64,000 nucleotides of DNA from OCS116 sp051531935. Lineage in GTDB: Bacteria; Pseudomonadota; Alphaproteobacteria; Rhizobiales; OSC116. The notes beneath the pieces were generated by a model. The model was not told where the DNA came from. It ran no database searches and was given only the letters and a program-made list of their open reading frames with translations. This document shows positions 26,298 through 34,972 of this stretch, one piece after another (position 1 is the first letter of the stretch; each line of letters starts with the position of its first letter). Made by a program: the position numbers and the translations under genes. The stretch is taken from assembly GCA_051531935.1 (NCBI GenBank), contig JAOPTR010000009.1:1-64000 (forward strand). Direction: 5' to 3'.

Positions 26298-27032
26298 ATG
26301 GCGAGACAGAAATTGAAAAAAATAAGCGCAATAAAATTGACTGTGGTTTTGGTGATAATATTTAGCCAAAGCACCACTGCGTTTGCGGCTTATAAAATTC
26401 AACCCGAAATTATTAAAAATGTTAAAAAGGTAGCTTATGGCGTTGCTTTGCTAAAATTCTGCCCGCTGCTTTCGCCGCAAGATCATATGAGTTTTACCCA
26501 AGAGCAATTAATGGCCGAACGCATTGTGAACTTTGAACATAAATCAGACTATAAATTCATCCTGAAAAACCAAGAAAGCATTGCTAAAGCCGATACGGAT
26601 GCAGGGCAAAATTGCGATGGCGATACTTTAGATAAAATAATCGAAATTGAATTGATGATGAAGAGATTTATTTCGACCTCGCCTTTAAAAGATGAATTGA
26701 TAGTTTCTCACCCGCAGCAACCAAAACTAAACCAAGCGTTTATATTTGCGGGCTATATGCAAGCGCGTTTAGCGTGGATATACCAACGGAAATGCAAGAC
26801 ATTAAGCGGTGCTGAGCAAGATGAATTTAATGATTTGGTTTTAGAAACTCAACATGAAATTGAAACCGTATTTAGGCCAGAGCAAGCGCAAAAGCTGAAT
26901 GCCCGTGTGAGTGAAAACCAATATAGCGCGCTGATTAGAGATTGTAAAAATGCCTTGCCATTTATTGAGCATGCCCAAGAAATTATGACCGAAGACCTGC
27001 CTAATGCGATGGAAATATTGAAAAGATTTTGA
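26298..27032 (+). CDS. Hypothetical secreted protein
   Basis: I do not recognise this family. The 244-residue product begins with a basic stretch and a hydrophobic core, LTVVLVIIFSQSTTAFA, which looks like a Sec signal peptide cleaved near residue 30. The mature part is predicted mostly helical and has four cysteines in FCPLL, NCDGD, RKCKT and RDCKN, which could form two periplasmic disulfides. An upstream in-frame ATG at 26283 would add five residues. It is the first gene of a tight three-gene unit with two membrane proteins. Confidence 0.7.
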   Translation: MARQKLKKISAIKLTVVLVIIFSQSTTAFAAYKIQPEIIKNVKKVAYGVALLKFCPLLSPQDHMSFTQEQLMAERIVNFEHKSDYKFILKNQESIAKADTDAGQNCDGDTLDKIIEIELMMKRFISTSPLKDELIVSHPQQPKLNQAFIFAGYMQARLAWIYQRKCKTLSGAEQDEFNDLVLETQHEIETVFRPEQAQKLNARVSENQYSALIRDCKNALPFIEHAQEIMTEDLPNAMEILKRF

Positions 27033-27037
27033 TAAAT

Positions 27038-27523
27038 ATGAACGAGAACAAAATGAACAAACAAATAAACAGCAATTTAACCGTATATTTTGCACTATTC
27101 TGGCTGATATTTTGGCTGTTTAACGGCCTTGATAAATTTTTATATCAAACTGATATGGGCATGTTGACTTGGTATGGTAAAGACCGCGGATGGCAGTTTT
27201 TAACCTATTTAACAAATGTGCAAATATCTGCCGATTTTGTCGGGCCGATATTACGTTTTGCGGGCATTTGGGAGGTGATGGTTTCTCTAATTTTTGGCGC
27301 TTTTCTGTGGTGTCAGGTTAAGAGCAAAGCACAAAGTAAAACCAAAAAAATTGAGCTTTATGATTTAGCGCTAAAAATATCCATGCTGACATTTATTGGC
27401 TTTTGTGGGTTTGACATTGTGGTGGGTGACCGCGCAGAACTACTTGAACACAGCACCTATATTGGCGTTGTGGGCGTTACTTATTTGGTGTCACATGTTG
27501 AACGGTTACTAGCAACAAAATGA
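27038..27523 (+). CDS. Hypothetical four-helix membrane protein
   Basis: The family is not recognised. The 161-residue protein has four hydrophobic stretches: near residues 16-34 (YFALFWLIFWLFNGLDKF), 70-95, 110-128 and 137-152. The first and second stretches resemble small DoxX-like quinone-linked membrane proteins only in general layout. It starts five bases after the secreted protein gene and overlaps the next gene by four bases, ATGA, implying coupled translation and a joint function of all three. Confidence 0.65.
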   Translation: MNENKMNKQINSNLTVYFALFWLIFWLFNGLDKFLYQTDMGMLTWYGKDRGWQFLTYLTNVQISADFVGPILRFAGIWEVMVSLIFGAFLWCQVKSKAQSKTKKIELYDLALKISMLTFIGFCGFDIVVGDRAELLEHSTYIGVVGVTYLVSHVERLLATK

Positions 27524-28557
27524 AAATTCTGCAGTATTTTAGAACGCCAAACAGGTTTTTACTATTACTCGCGGGTTTAAGTGTCATCAGCCTAACCCCG
27601 TTATTAACGGGAATCACGGCTGGATTAGTTTTTGTTTTTGGCAAATTCGGTATCTTGTTGGCGCTTGGGGTTTATTTTTTATTTCTACCAATACCCGCGC
27701 TTTTTATCATTGGATTTATAGCATGGCTTGTCTATCGGGTTTTTGTGTTATTTTTTAAACCAATTCATTGGTTTTACTGCATTCTCATAGCGCTCGTTTT
27801 ACTTGCCATTCCCCCCAACTTAATCAACCTTAAATTTGATGCTGAAATTAAACAACTGATCGCTAACGACACTGATTTGGTGGCAAAAATACCTACCGTC
27901 AGCACCATCGCACTTGTTGCAAATAATAAAAATATTGAAAATCGGTGTGGACAGGTTTGTTTTCGCCTATTGTGGAATAAGCAAGTTGCCAAAGTGATAT
28001 TGTCTGAAGCCACTTCGCCTATTGGAAAGCTTGATACTTCCTTGATGGGGCAGGCTTATTGGTTAGAGAAACGCCAGCAATGTCCCAAAGTGAATAATTC
28101 TGCCGGCTCTGACAATTTCAATATGAATTTTTCCGATTGGAATGCTTTCAATTTGCAATATCAATCCATGCGAACTGATGGTTATTGCCTCATTAAGGCA
28201 CCACAGTTAATTGCCAATTCTGATGCCATTATTTTGATTGGAAACGTGACTGAAAACAAACGTATATTGGATGCAGGCATTGACCCGTTGGAACCTTTTA
28301 TTGATGCGCAACGGTTGGCCTTATACGCACACAAAGCAGGCGAGTTTTCGTTGAAGTTTCAGACAACAAACATTGCGGTTTATAAACATTTTCCAATTTT
28401 GTTTTTATTGCCAATTGCTAGTATGGATGCGCCTCTTCACTCGAGTTACATCCGCTATAAACAACGCCTGATTAATGGACAAAGTTCCAACCCGTTAAGA
28501 TCAACATTAAACAAGGGTTTAGGTTTAAAATTAGCCATCAAGGATTTATTTCCTTAA
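27520..28557 (+). CDS. Hypothetical membrane protein with soluble C-terminal domain
   Basis: I do not recognise this protein. The first 105 of 345 residues contain three or four hydrophobic segments; the remaining 240 residues appear soluble and contain two close cysteines in NRCGQVCFRLLW and further ones in QQCPK and GYCLIK, which suggests an oxidising periplasmic location. Stretches VSTIALVANN and SDAIILIGNV look like beta strands of an alpha/beta domain. Its start overlaps the preceding gene by four bases and its stop is one base from the convergent ccoS stop. Confidence 0.65.
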   Translation: MKILQYFRTPNRFLLLLAGLSVISLTPLLTGITAGLVFVFGKFGILLALGVYFLFLPIPALFIIGFIAWLVYRVFVLFFKPIHWFYCILIALVLLAIPPNLINLKFDAEIKQLIANDTDLVAKIPTVSTIALVANNKNIENRCGQVCFRLLWNKQVAKVILSEATSPIGKLDTSLMGQAYWLEKRQQCPKVNNSAGSDNFNMNFSDWNAFNLQYQSMRTDGYCLIKAPQLIANSDAIILIGNVTENKRILDAGIDPLEPFIDAQRLALYAHKAGEFSLKFQTTNIAVYKHFPILFLLPIASMDAPLHSSYIRYKQRLINGQSSNPLRSTLNKGLGLKLAIKDLFP

Positions 28558-28558
28558 A

Positions 28559-28717
28559 TCAGACATTTGGTTTATCGTCGTATGTATCGTCTAGAATACG
28601 TTCGGATGCGCCTTCTATGTCGTCATATTGGCCGTTGCGCAATGTCCATAGGAAGCCTGCTAGGCCGATGGCGCCTAAAAATAGGGCGATGGGGATAAGG
28701 AATAGGAGTCCGCTCAT
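28559..28717 (-). CDS. ccoS: cbb3 oxidase assembly protein CcoS
   Basis: This short gene encodes 52 residues: a single membrane helix, MSGLLFLIPIALFLGAIGLA, followed by GFLWTLRNGQYDDIEGASER and an acidic tail. The pattern of one N-terminal helix and the W-x3-NGQYDDLEGxxxRIL block is diagnostic of CcoS, needed to install heme or copper in the cbb3 oxidase. It is the last gene of the ccoNOQP-GHIS locus, 40 bases after ccoI. It is too short for most gene finders, but context and motif make it secure. Confidence 0.95.
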   Translation of the reverse strand: MSGLLFLIPIALFLGAIGLAGFLWTLRNGQYDDIEGASERILDDTYDDKPNV

Positions 28718-28757
28718 TTTACTGTTCCTGCAGGCATTTTTGCTGCTTTTAATCTGA

Positions 28758-31013
28758 TTAATTTAATGTATTTTCTTTTAGCCGCAAACGCAATGCGTTT
28801 AGTGTCACAATCATGGACGATGATGACATTGCAATGGCTGCCACAAACGGTGTTGCAAAGCCCAAAATAGCGATCGGCACGGCTATGATATTATAGGCAA
28901 TGGCTAGGGTGATGTTTTGCTTGATCAGGCCACGTGAAAATTTGGCGACTTGCCACACTTTATAGGCCGCACTGAGGCTTTGACTTTGGAAAATAAGATC
29001 GGCACTTAACTGGCTAACATCGGACGCGCTGCCTGGTGACATTGAGACATGAGCCGCGATTAGTGCGGGGGCATCGTTACTGCCATCACCGATGACAAAG
29101 ATTTTTTTGCCAACCTGTTGTTTGTTTTGCACCACCGATAATTTATCTTGCGGTGTACAATTGGCTTGCCAGTTTTTAATTTGCAACTGATCAGCAATAT
29201 TTTTAACCGCTTCGTCACGATCGCCAGAGAGTATCGCCACTTCTATGCCCGAATTTTTAAATTTTTCAACTGTGTTTTTGGCATCAGGGCGCAAGCTGTC
29301 TTCGAAAATAAAGCGGATGGGGTCTTGGTTAAAAACGCTAAGGTAAAATTCGGAGTTTTCATTATTGGTTGATTGGATTTGTGGGGCGGCATAGGCTTGT
29401 TTGCCGAGTTTAATTTTTGATTTTTCGTCATAGAGGCCACAGCCAATTTCTTCGGTCACATTATCATTTGTGGTATATTTTAAACCGCGTTGAGTTGCAG
29501 CGTTGACGATGGCTTGTGACAAGGGATGTTTGCTGTTGATGGCGATTGATGCAGCGACCTTCATGGCTTCATCGCTAATGTCCGCACCATTTATCAACTT
29601 AGGTTGTCCCATAGTTAATGTGCCTGTTTTATCGAAAATCACCATATCAATATCGGCCAATTTTTCCAGTGCAATGCCGTCTTTTAACAATATGCCTAAA
29701 CGCAATAATATGCCCGATGCCACAACCTGAACGGCGGGCACAGCCAAGCCCAAGGCGCAGGGGCAAGTGATGATGAGCACAGAAGTGGCAATAAACAAAC
29801 TGTCGTTAAAGCCTTTGCCAAGCAGCATCCAACCAATGAGGGTGACGGCTGCCAATATATGCACTGCGGGGGCGTATAATTGCGCCACGCGGTCGGCAAG
29901 GCGAATATATTTTGCATCTGTGCGCTCGGCTTCCTCCATCAGGCGGATGATATCGGCCAACAGAGTGTCTTCGCCGATTGCGGTGACACTTAATGTTAGC
30001 GCTGCAGTTAGGTTTATACCGCCTGCGTGGATTTGAGCGCCAATATCGACCGTTTCGGGGATGGATTCGCCTGTCAGAAATGCGTTATCGACATCACTTT
30101 TACCTTGAATAATTTGGCCATCTACAGGGATTTTTTCACCCATGGCGACAAATATCTTATCGCCTAATTTTATGTCTGACAGCCTGATGCTTTGGCGGTC
30201 GCCATTGGGCAAGATGATTGTGGCTGCCGTGGCTAACATGCTCATTAATTGTTCGGCTGCTGATCTGGCACGTTGGCGCATTGATAAGTCTAAATATCGA
30301 CCTGCAAGTAAGAAAAACACCAGTGTGATTGAGGCATCAAAATAGGCATGTGCGCCACCAATGATGGTTTCACTGATGCTTATATAGGTGGCTAAAATAA
30401 TCGCCAAGCTAATTGGCACATCCATATTTAACTGTTTATGTTTGAGCGCATTATAAGCCGAGGCAAAGAATATTTGCCCACAATAAGCCAGTGCAGGAAT
30501 GGCAATGAAGGCCGAAATCCAATGGAAAAAATTACGAGTAGATTCTTCGGCACCTGCCCATATTGAAACTGAAAGCAACATCACATTAGAGGCCGCAAAA
30601 CCCGCTACGCCCAATGAGGTTAGTAGTTTTTTTTGATATGCATCGGTTTTGATGTTGGCAAATTCATCGCGGTTAAAAGGTTGGCCATGATAGCCAAGCC
30701 ATTCTAGCACCACCATAATGTCTTTGGCGCTATTCTGGCTTTCATCCCACCGCACGGTGAGGCGTTTGCGGCTTAGGTTTAAGCGGGCATATTTGACAGA
30801 TTTTAGTTTTTTGAAATTGCCTTCAATGGCACCAATACAAGCAGCACAATAGACTTCTGGCACTAAGATATCGAGCTGCGCCAAACCTTCGTCATCATAG
30901 CTTACCCACGGGCTGGGATCAGCCACTTGGTCGCCAGTCCAATCCAAACCTTTAGATTGGCGCATTTCTGTTATGTCATTAAGGGCGTAATCGACAGGGC
31001 AACAGCTGAGCAT
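28758..31013 (-). CDS. ccoI: Copper-transporting P-type ATPase CcoI/FixI
   Basis: The 751-residue P1B-type ATPase exports copper across the inner membrane for cbb3 oxidase assembly. An N-terminal heavy-metal domain has CAACIG at residues 56-61. Eight hydrophobic segments include the transport motif CPC at 417-419. The phosphorylation site is Asp461 in DKTGTLT, and GDGSNDAPAL marks the hinge. The N-terminus is extended with further cysteines (SCCPVD). It begins nine bases after ccoH and lies just before ccoS. Confidence 0.97.
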   Translation of the reverse strand: MLSCCPVDYALNDITEMRQSKGLDWTGDQVADPSPWVSYDDEGLAQLDILVPEVYCAACIGAIEGNFKKLKSVKYARLNLSRKRLTVRWDESQNSAKDIMVVLEWLGYHGQPFNRDEFANIKTDAYQKKLLTSLGVAGFAASNVMLLSVSIWAGAEESTRNFFHWISAFIAIPALAYCGQIFFASAYNALKHKQLNMDVPISLAIILATYISISETIIGGAHAYFDASITLVFFLLAGRYLDLSMRQRARSAAEQLMSMLATAATIILPNGDRQSIRLSDIKLGDKIFVAMGEKIPVDGQIIQGKSDVDNAFLTGESIPETVDIGAQIHAGGINLTAALTLSVTAIGEDTLLADIIRLMEEAERTDAKYIRLADRVAQLYAPAVHILAAVTLIGWMLLGKGFNDSLFIATSVLIITCPCALGLAVPAVQVVASGILLRLGILLKDGIALEKLADIDMVIFDKTGTLTMGQPKLINGADISDEAMKVAASIAINSKHPLSQAIVNAATQRGLKYTTNDNVTEEIGCGLYDEKSKIKLGKQAYAAPQIQSTNNENSEFYLSVFNQDPIRFIFEDSLRPDAKNTVEKFKNSGIEVAILSGDRDEAVKNIADQLQIKNWQANCTPQDKLSVVQNKQQVGKKIFVIGDGSNDAPALIAAHVSMSPGSASDVSQLSADLIFQSQSLSAAYKVWQVAKFSRGLIKQNITLAIAYNIIAVPIAILGFATPFVAAIAMSSSSMIVTLNALRLRLKENTLN

Positions 31014-31022
31014 GAGCTTACT

Positions 31023-31550
31023 TTATTTATTTTTAAAAGTTAGGTGGCGGTCTTCTTCATAATGGTAGAATAGTTCGCCGCCTTGCAATACATCTAGCTC
31101 CAACCACCAAACGCCATTGGGTGTATTGGCATCTGCAGGCAATTTTGCAGTATAATGTCCCGCTTCAGTCTCGTTTAGGATGAGATGAATGTCGCCTTTT
31201 GCATCACGGTTTGGTAGCAAATTAAGGGTGACTAATTTTTTGCTGATCGGCTTGTTTTGCTTATCTAACAATATAAAATCTACACCTTGATCGTTAACCA
31301 GCAAATCTAACTGCCAGCCAAGTGATTTTTGCTTTTCGGCTTGCTCTATTTTCTCGTTATAAAACTGGCTTGCTACATATGAATTTTTAACCACCAGGCC
31401 TGAAAAGGCATCTAGAGCGCTGGTGACAAACACAATGTTGACCATAATGATGGTGGCAAAAAACCCGAGCATCATAAACAGAAAATGCCAGCCAGTTAAT
31501 TTGAATTGTTTTTTATTTTCATCACTTAGGGGTGTGGAATTTTGCATCAT
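31023..31550 (-). CDS. ccoH: cbb3 oxidase accessory protein CcoH/FixH
   Basis: The 175-residue protein has one membrane helix near residues 25-45 and a periplasmic beta-rich domain, with KQFKLTGWHFLFMMLGFF and the FixH-type GVDFILLDKQNKPISK. CcoH interacts with the cbb3 subunits and stabilises the complex. Its start lies 29 bases inside the end of ccoG, so translation is coupled. ATGs at 31550 and 31547 are both possible. Confidence 0.92.
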   Translation of the reverse strand: MMQNSTPLSDENKKQFKLTGWHFLFMMLGFFATIIMVNIVFVTSALDAFSGLVVKNSYVASQFYNEKIEQAEKQKSLGWQLDLLVNDQGVDFILLDKQNKPISKKLVTLNLLPNRDAKGDIHLILNETEAGHYTAKLPADANTPNGVWWLELDVLQGGELFYHYEEDRHLTFKNK

Positions 31551-33051
31551 AAATATCTTGCTCTGCGCCGGTTATTTCTTTGGCGATTATTTTGAAATCT
31601 GTTTGGCTTCCTGTTGGCAAATCGGCCTTAGGTAGGTTTACAAATGCACGAATAGACTTTACGCGGTCTGGCCCGATGGTCAGATAAAGAACATCTGCAG
31701 GATTGTCCTTCGTATCACTTGTGGTGATAGTAGCATTGTTTAAGCCTTCCGTATACACGACAAAACGTCGCGTCTTGCCTTCCATATTTAACAGCTTAAT
31801 TTCGAAACTATTGCGGATGGTTCCATCGGCCAATTGCACGTAAAGCGGATTGCGATCGTGCAATGCACTGATGGCGAAACGATCCCTTGTGGCTAGGCTG
31901 TAGAGCATGATAATACCCACAGCCATAAACAGGCCTAAATAGACATAATTTCTATAATTGTGCCACGGCCATCTGATGCCATCGGCATGCACAGCGGCTG
32001 GTTGGGATTTGCGAATATTTTCGTTATTTATTGTATCGTAAGCAATCAGACCTTGTGGTTTACCGACTTTTTTCATCACATCGTTGCAAGCATCTATACA
32101 GAGGCCACAAGTGATACATTCGAGTTGAATGCCATCGCGAATGTCGATGCCCATAGGGCATACAACCACGCACATATTGCAATCCACACAATCACCAACA
32201 GGTTGATTTGCGGCTTCGGCTTTTTTGGCTTTTTTAACACTCATGCGCGGTTCACCGCGTGTATCGTGATATGTTACCACAAGGCTATCGACATCCATCA
32301 TTACTGATTGAATACGAGGCCATGGGCACATATAGGTGCAGACTTGCTCACGCAAATGACCACCAAACATATAGGTAAATATGGTGAAGAATAATATGGT
32401 GCCATAAGCCACAAAAGCCGCTTCAAAATGAATGAGCTGGTTCCACAATGTGGGGGCATCCATAAAGTAGAAAATCCACGCGCCGCCTGTGGCAACCGAG
32501 ATAAACAACCAAATAGAATGCTTAAAGAAACGTAAGTAGAATTTACGGAATGTCCATGAGGCTTTGTCCAACCGCATACGTGCATTGCGATCACCTTCTA
32601 TCCACCGTTCGACACTGATGAACAAATCCACCCAAACAGTTTGAGGGCATGCATAGCCGCACCATGCGCGGCCAACCGAGGCTGTGACTAAGAATAGTGC
32701 AAAGGCTGACATGATCAGCAAACCTGCAATATAATATAATTCTTGTGGCCAAATTTCGATGAAAAAGAAATAGAAGCGGCTATGTTCAAAGTCTACTAAT
32801 ATGGCTTGGTTAGGTGATGTTGGTCCTCTGTCCCATCTAATCCAAGGGCCTATATAATAGAAGCCCAATAGCAATATCATCGACACCCATTTGAATGTGC
32901 GAAAATTGCCTCTTGTACGTTTGGGATATATTTTCTTTTTGGCTTCAAATAATTCGCGATTAAGCGGACCGTTAACAGCTTTAACATCGGGAGCTATTGG
33001 ATGGGCATCTTCGCCATCTTTATGTTTTAAATTGTCAATTAAATTTGCCAT
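31522..33051 (-). CDS. ccoG: Cytochrome oxidase accessory protein CcoG/FixG (RdxA)
   Basis: The 509-residue membrane protein has about five hydrophobic segments and two 4Fe-4S ferredoxin motifs: CVDCNMCVVVCPMGID and CITCGLCIDACNDVMKKVG near residues 265-310. An additional CGYACPQTVW lies in a membrane loop. CcoG is reported to reduce copper during cbb3 assembly. A C-terminal Ig-like domain follows. It is 84 bases downstream of ccoP and overlaps ccoH. Confidence 0.96.
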   Translation of the reverse strand: MANLIDNLKHKDGEDAHPIAPDVKAVNGPLNRELFEAKKKIYPKRTRGNFRTFKWVSMILLLGFYYIGPWIRWDRGPTSPNQAILVDFEHSRFYFFFIEIWPQELYYIAGLLIMSAFALFLVTASVGRAWCGYACPQTVWVDLFISVERWIEGDRNARMRLDKASWTFRKFYLRFFKHSIWLFISVATGGAWIFYFMDAPTLWNQLIHFEAAFVAYGTILFFTIFTYMFGGHLREQVCTYMCPWPRIQSVMMDVDSLVVTYHDTRGEPRMSVKKAKKAEAANQPVGDCVDCNMCVVVCPMGIDIRDGIQLECITCGLCIDACNDVMKKVGKPQGLIAYDTINNENIRKSQPAAVHADGIRWPWHNYRNYVYLGLFMAVGIIMLYSLATRDRFAISALHDRNPLYVQLADGTIRNSFEIKLLNMEGKTRRFVVYTEGLNNATITTSDTKDNPADVLYLTIGPDRVKSIRAFVNLPKADLPTGSQTDFKIIAKEITGAEQDIYDAKFHTPK

Positions 33052-33135
33052 GGAGAACCTTAAATGGGGGTGACGGAGTGATTAAAACCACTCCGTCGTT
33101 TCGCGCGACAATGTTTAGTATTGGTGCTGACTAAA

Positions 33136-34065
33136 TTATTGCCCCCCACCGCGAGAATGAATAAACATTGTAAGCTGTTTGATGACCGTATCGTCTAAAC
33201 GATGCGCCCATGCAGGCATAACGCCTTTTCGACTTGCCGAAATTGTATTGACGATGGAATCATAATCAGAACCATAAAGCCAAACGGCATCGGTTAAGTT
33301 TGGAGCGCCTTGTTCCTGATCGCCTTGACCTGTATCACCATGGCATGCTGCACAATTGTCAGCAAAAATGGTTGCACCAGTAGCAGCAGCAGATGCATCA
33401 TGATCTAACCCCGTAAGTGATCTTACAAAATGCGCGACTTGAGTGATGTCGGCTTTTTCTAAAATCTCATCGGTCAAGAAAGCAGGCATTTCACTAAAGC
33501 GTGTATCGTCATCTTCATTAAAACGAATGCCATGTTGGATGGTTGTGTAAATATCTTCTAATTTACCACCCCATAACCATTCATCATCATTTAAGTTCGG
33601 ATAGCCTTTTGAACCTGTTGCGCCACTGCCATGACATTGCACACAGTTAACTGCATAAGCCGATTTACCACCTTGAACAGCAAAAGTCATCAACTCCTCA
33701 TTGGCTGTAACTTCATCTAATGACGCTGTTTGTAGTGCATCAATATATTTAGATTGAGCCAAGCGTGCTTCGTTGATGGTTTCTTCAACCGCCATACGGC
33801 TCGACCAACCGAGCACACCTTTGGTATAGTCGTTGACCAATGGAATGGCAGGGTAAGCAATCACATAACCAATGGAAAATATTATACTTAGATAATATGA
33901 CCAGAGCCACCAACGCGGAATGGGCTTATCAAATTCTTTAATACCGTCCCACTCATGGCCTGTGGTTGAATGGTCGCCAGCTTCCACTTGAGACTTTTCG
34001 TGTTCAGGCAGAACCTCTAAAATGGCATCCTGAACTTTATATTTATTTTCAGGTTTCTTAGACAT
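33136..34065 (-). CDS. ccoP: cbb3 oxidase diheme subunit CcoP/FixP
   Basis: CcoP is the membrane-anchored diheme cytochrome c that brings electrons to CcoO. An N-terminal helix WWLWSYYLSIIFSIGYVIAY near residues 51-72 anchors two cytochrome c domains with heme sites CVQCH at 141-145 and CAACH at 238-242. Axial methionines are plausible in SEMPAFL and KGVMPAWAHRL. The ATG at 34065 has AAAGGA at good spacing and overlaps the ccoQ stop; the earlier ATG at 34074 touches that site. Confidence 0.97.
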   Translation of the reverse strand: MSKKPENKYKVQDAILEVLPEHEKSQVEAGDHSTTGHEWDGIKEFDKPIPRWWLWSYYLSIIFSIGYVIAYPAIPLVNDYTKGVLGWSSRMAVEETINEARLAQSKYIDALQTASLDEVTANEELMTFAVQGGKSAYAVNCVQCHGSGATGSKGYPNLNDDEWLWGGKLEDIYTTIQHGIRFNEDDDTRFSEMPAFLTDEILEKADITQVAHFVRSLTGLDHDASAAATGATIFADNCAACHGDTGQGDQEQGAPNLTDAVWLYGSDYDSIVNTISASRKGVMPAWAHRLDDTVIKQLTMFIHSRGGGQ

Positions 34066-34216
34066 TATCATCATCCTTTAGCGGAATTTTACTTAATTCG
34101 TCATATGTGGCCTTTGAGCCTGGGCGAAATACAAATAACACCACGATAACAAACACTGCGGTTAGATAGGCTAAACCCCAACTATCGGCAAATTGTCTAA
34201 AAGTTTCATAGTCCAT
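34058..34216 (-). CDS. ccoQ: cbb3 oxidase subunit CcoQ/FixQ
   Basis: The 52-residue protein has one membrane helix (LAYLTAVFVIVVLFVFRPG) and a short charged tail, as expected for CcoQ, which stabilises the oxidase in oxygen. AGGGAGATAG lies at proper distance before the ATG at 34216; a longer frame to 34267 would overlap ccoO and lacks such a site. It sits between ccoO and ccoP and overlaps ccoP by eight bases. Confidence 0.95.
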   Translation of the reverse strand: MDYETFRQFADSWGLAYLTAVFVIVVLFVFRPGSKATYDELSKIPLKDDDNV

Positions 34217-34226
34217 AACTATCTCC

Positions 34227-34952
34227 CTATCGCTTGTTGGCGCTGGCGTCATATAGATCGAAATCAACCAATGTGCCTAACATTTGCAAATAGGCAACCA
34301 ATGCGTCCATTTCGGAAATCATGTTAGGATTGCCATCCCATACACGCGATGATGCTTTTTGGTAACGCTCTTCGAAGCCGTCAATCTCATCACCATCTAG
34401 TTCGGCCTGAGTTTCCAAATCTTGCTTGGCGTTTGCGATTTGCTCATCAGTATATGGCACACCCACCCAACGGTTGGTTTTGAGCGTGGCTTCGATGAGT
34501 TTATAATCGAGCTTCGCTTCAGATAAGAAAGCATATTTAGGCATTACCGTTTCGGGCACCAATGCTTTTGGATCTTTAAGATGATCGACATGCCATTCAT
34601 CTGAATAGCGACCACCAACACGTGCTAAATCTGGCCCTGTACGTTTTGAACCCCATTGGAAGGGATGATCGAACATACTTTCGGCAGCCAAACTATAATG
34701 GCCATAACGTTCCACTTCGTCGCGCAAGGGGCGAATCATCTGGCTATGGCAATTGTAACAGCCTTCGCGCATATAAATTTCGCGCCCTTTTAATTCTAGC
34801 GGAGTATATGGCCGCATACCTTCAACTTTTTCGATGGTATTTTCGAGATAGAATAAGGGAGCTATCTCGACGATACCACCAATGGTGACCACTAATAGTG
34901 AGCCGACCAGTAAAAGTGTGGCATTTTTTTCAATCAGTTCATGTTTAAACAT
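34227..34952 (-). CDS. ccoO: cbb3 oxidase monoheme subunit CcoO/FixO
   Basis: The 241-residue membrane-anchored cytochrome c has an N-terminal helix (residues 11-35) and one heme site, CYNCH at 65-69, in the conserved context GREIYMREGCYNCHSQM. A likely axial methionine is in ETVMPKYAFL. It passes electrons from CcoP to CcoN. CGGAGAATTA before the ATG is a good ribosome site. It follows ccoN after 20 bases. Confidence 0.97.
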   Translation of the reverse strand: MFKHELIEKNATLLLVGSLLVVTIGGIVEIAPLFYLENTIEKVEGMRPYTPLELKGREIYMREGCYNCHSQMIRPLRDEVERYGHYSLAAESMFDHPFQWGSKRTGPDLARVGGRYSDEWHVDHLKDPKALVPETVMPKYAFLSEAKLDYKLIEATLKTNRWVGVPYTDEQIANAKQDLETQAELDGDEIDGFEERYQKASSRVWDGNPNMISEMDALVAYLQMLGTLVDFDLYDASANKR

Positions 34953-34972
34953 ATTAATTCTCCGATGAAGGC

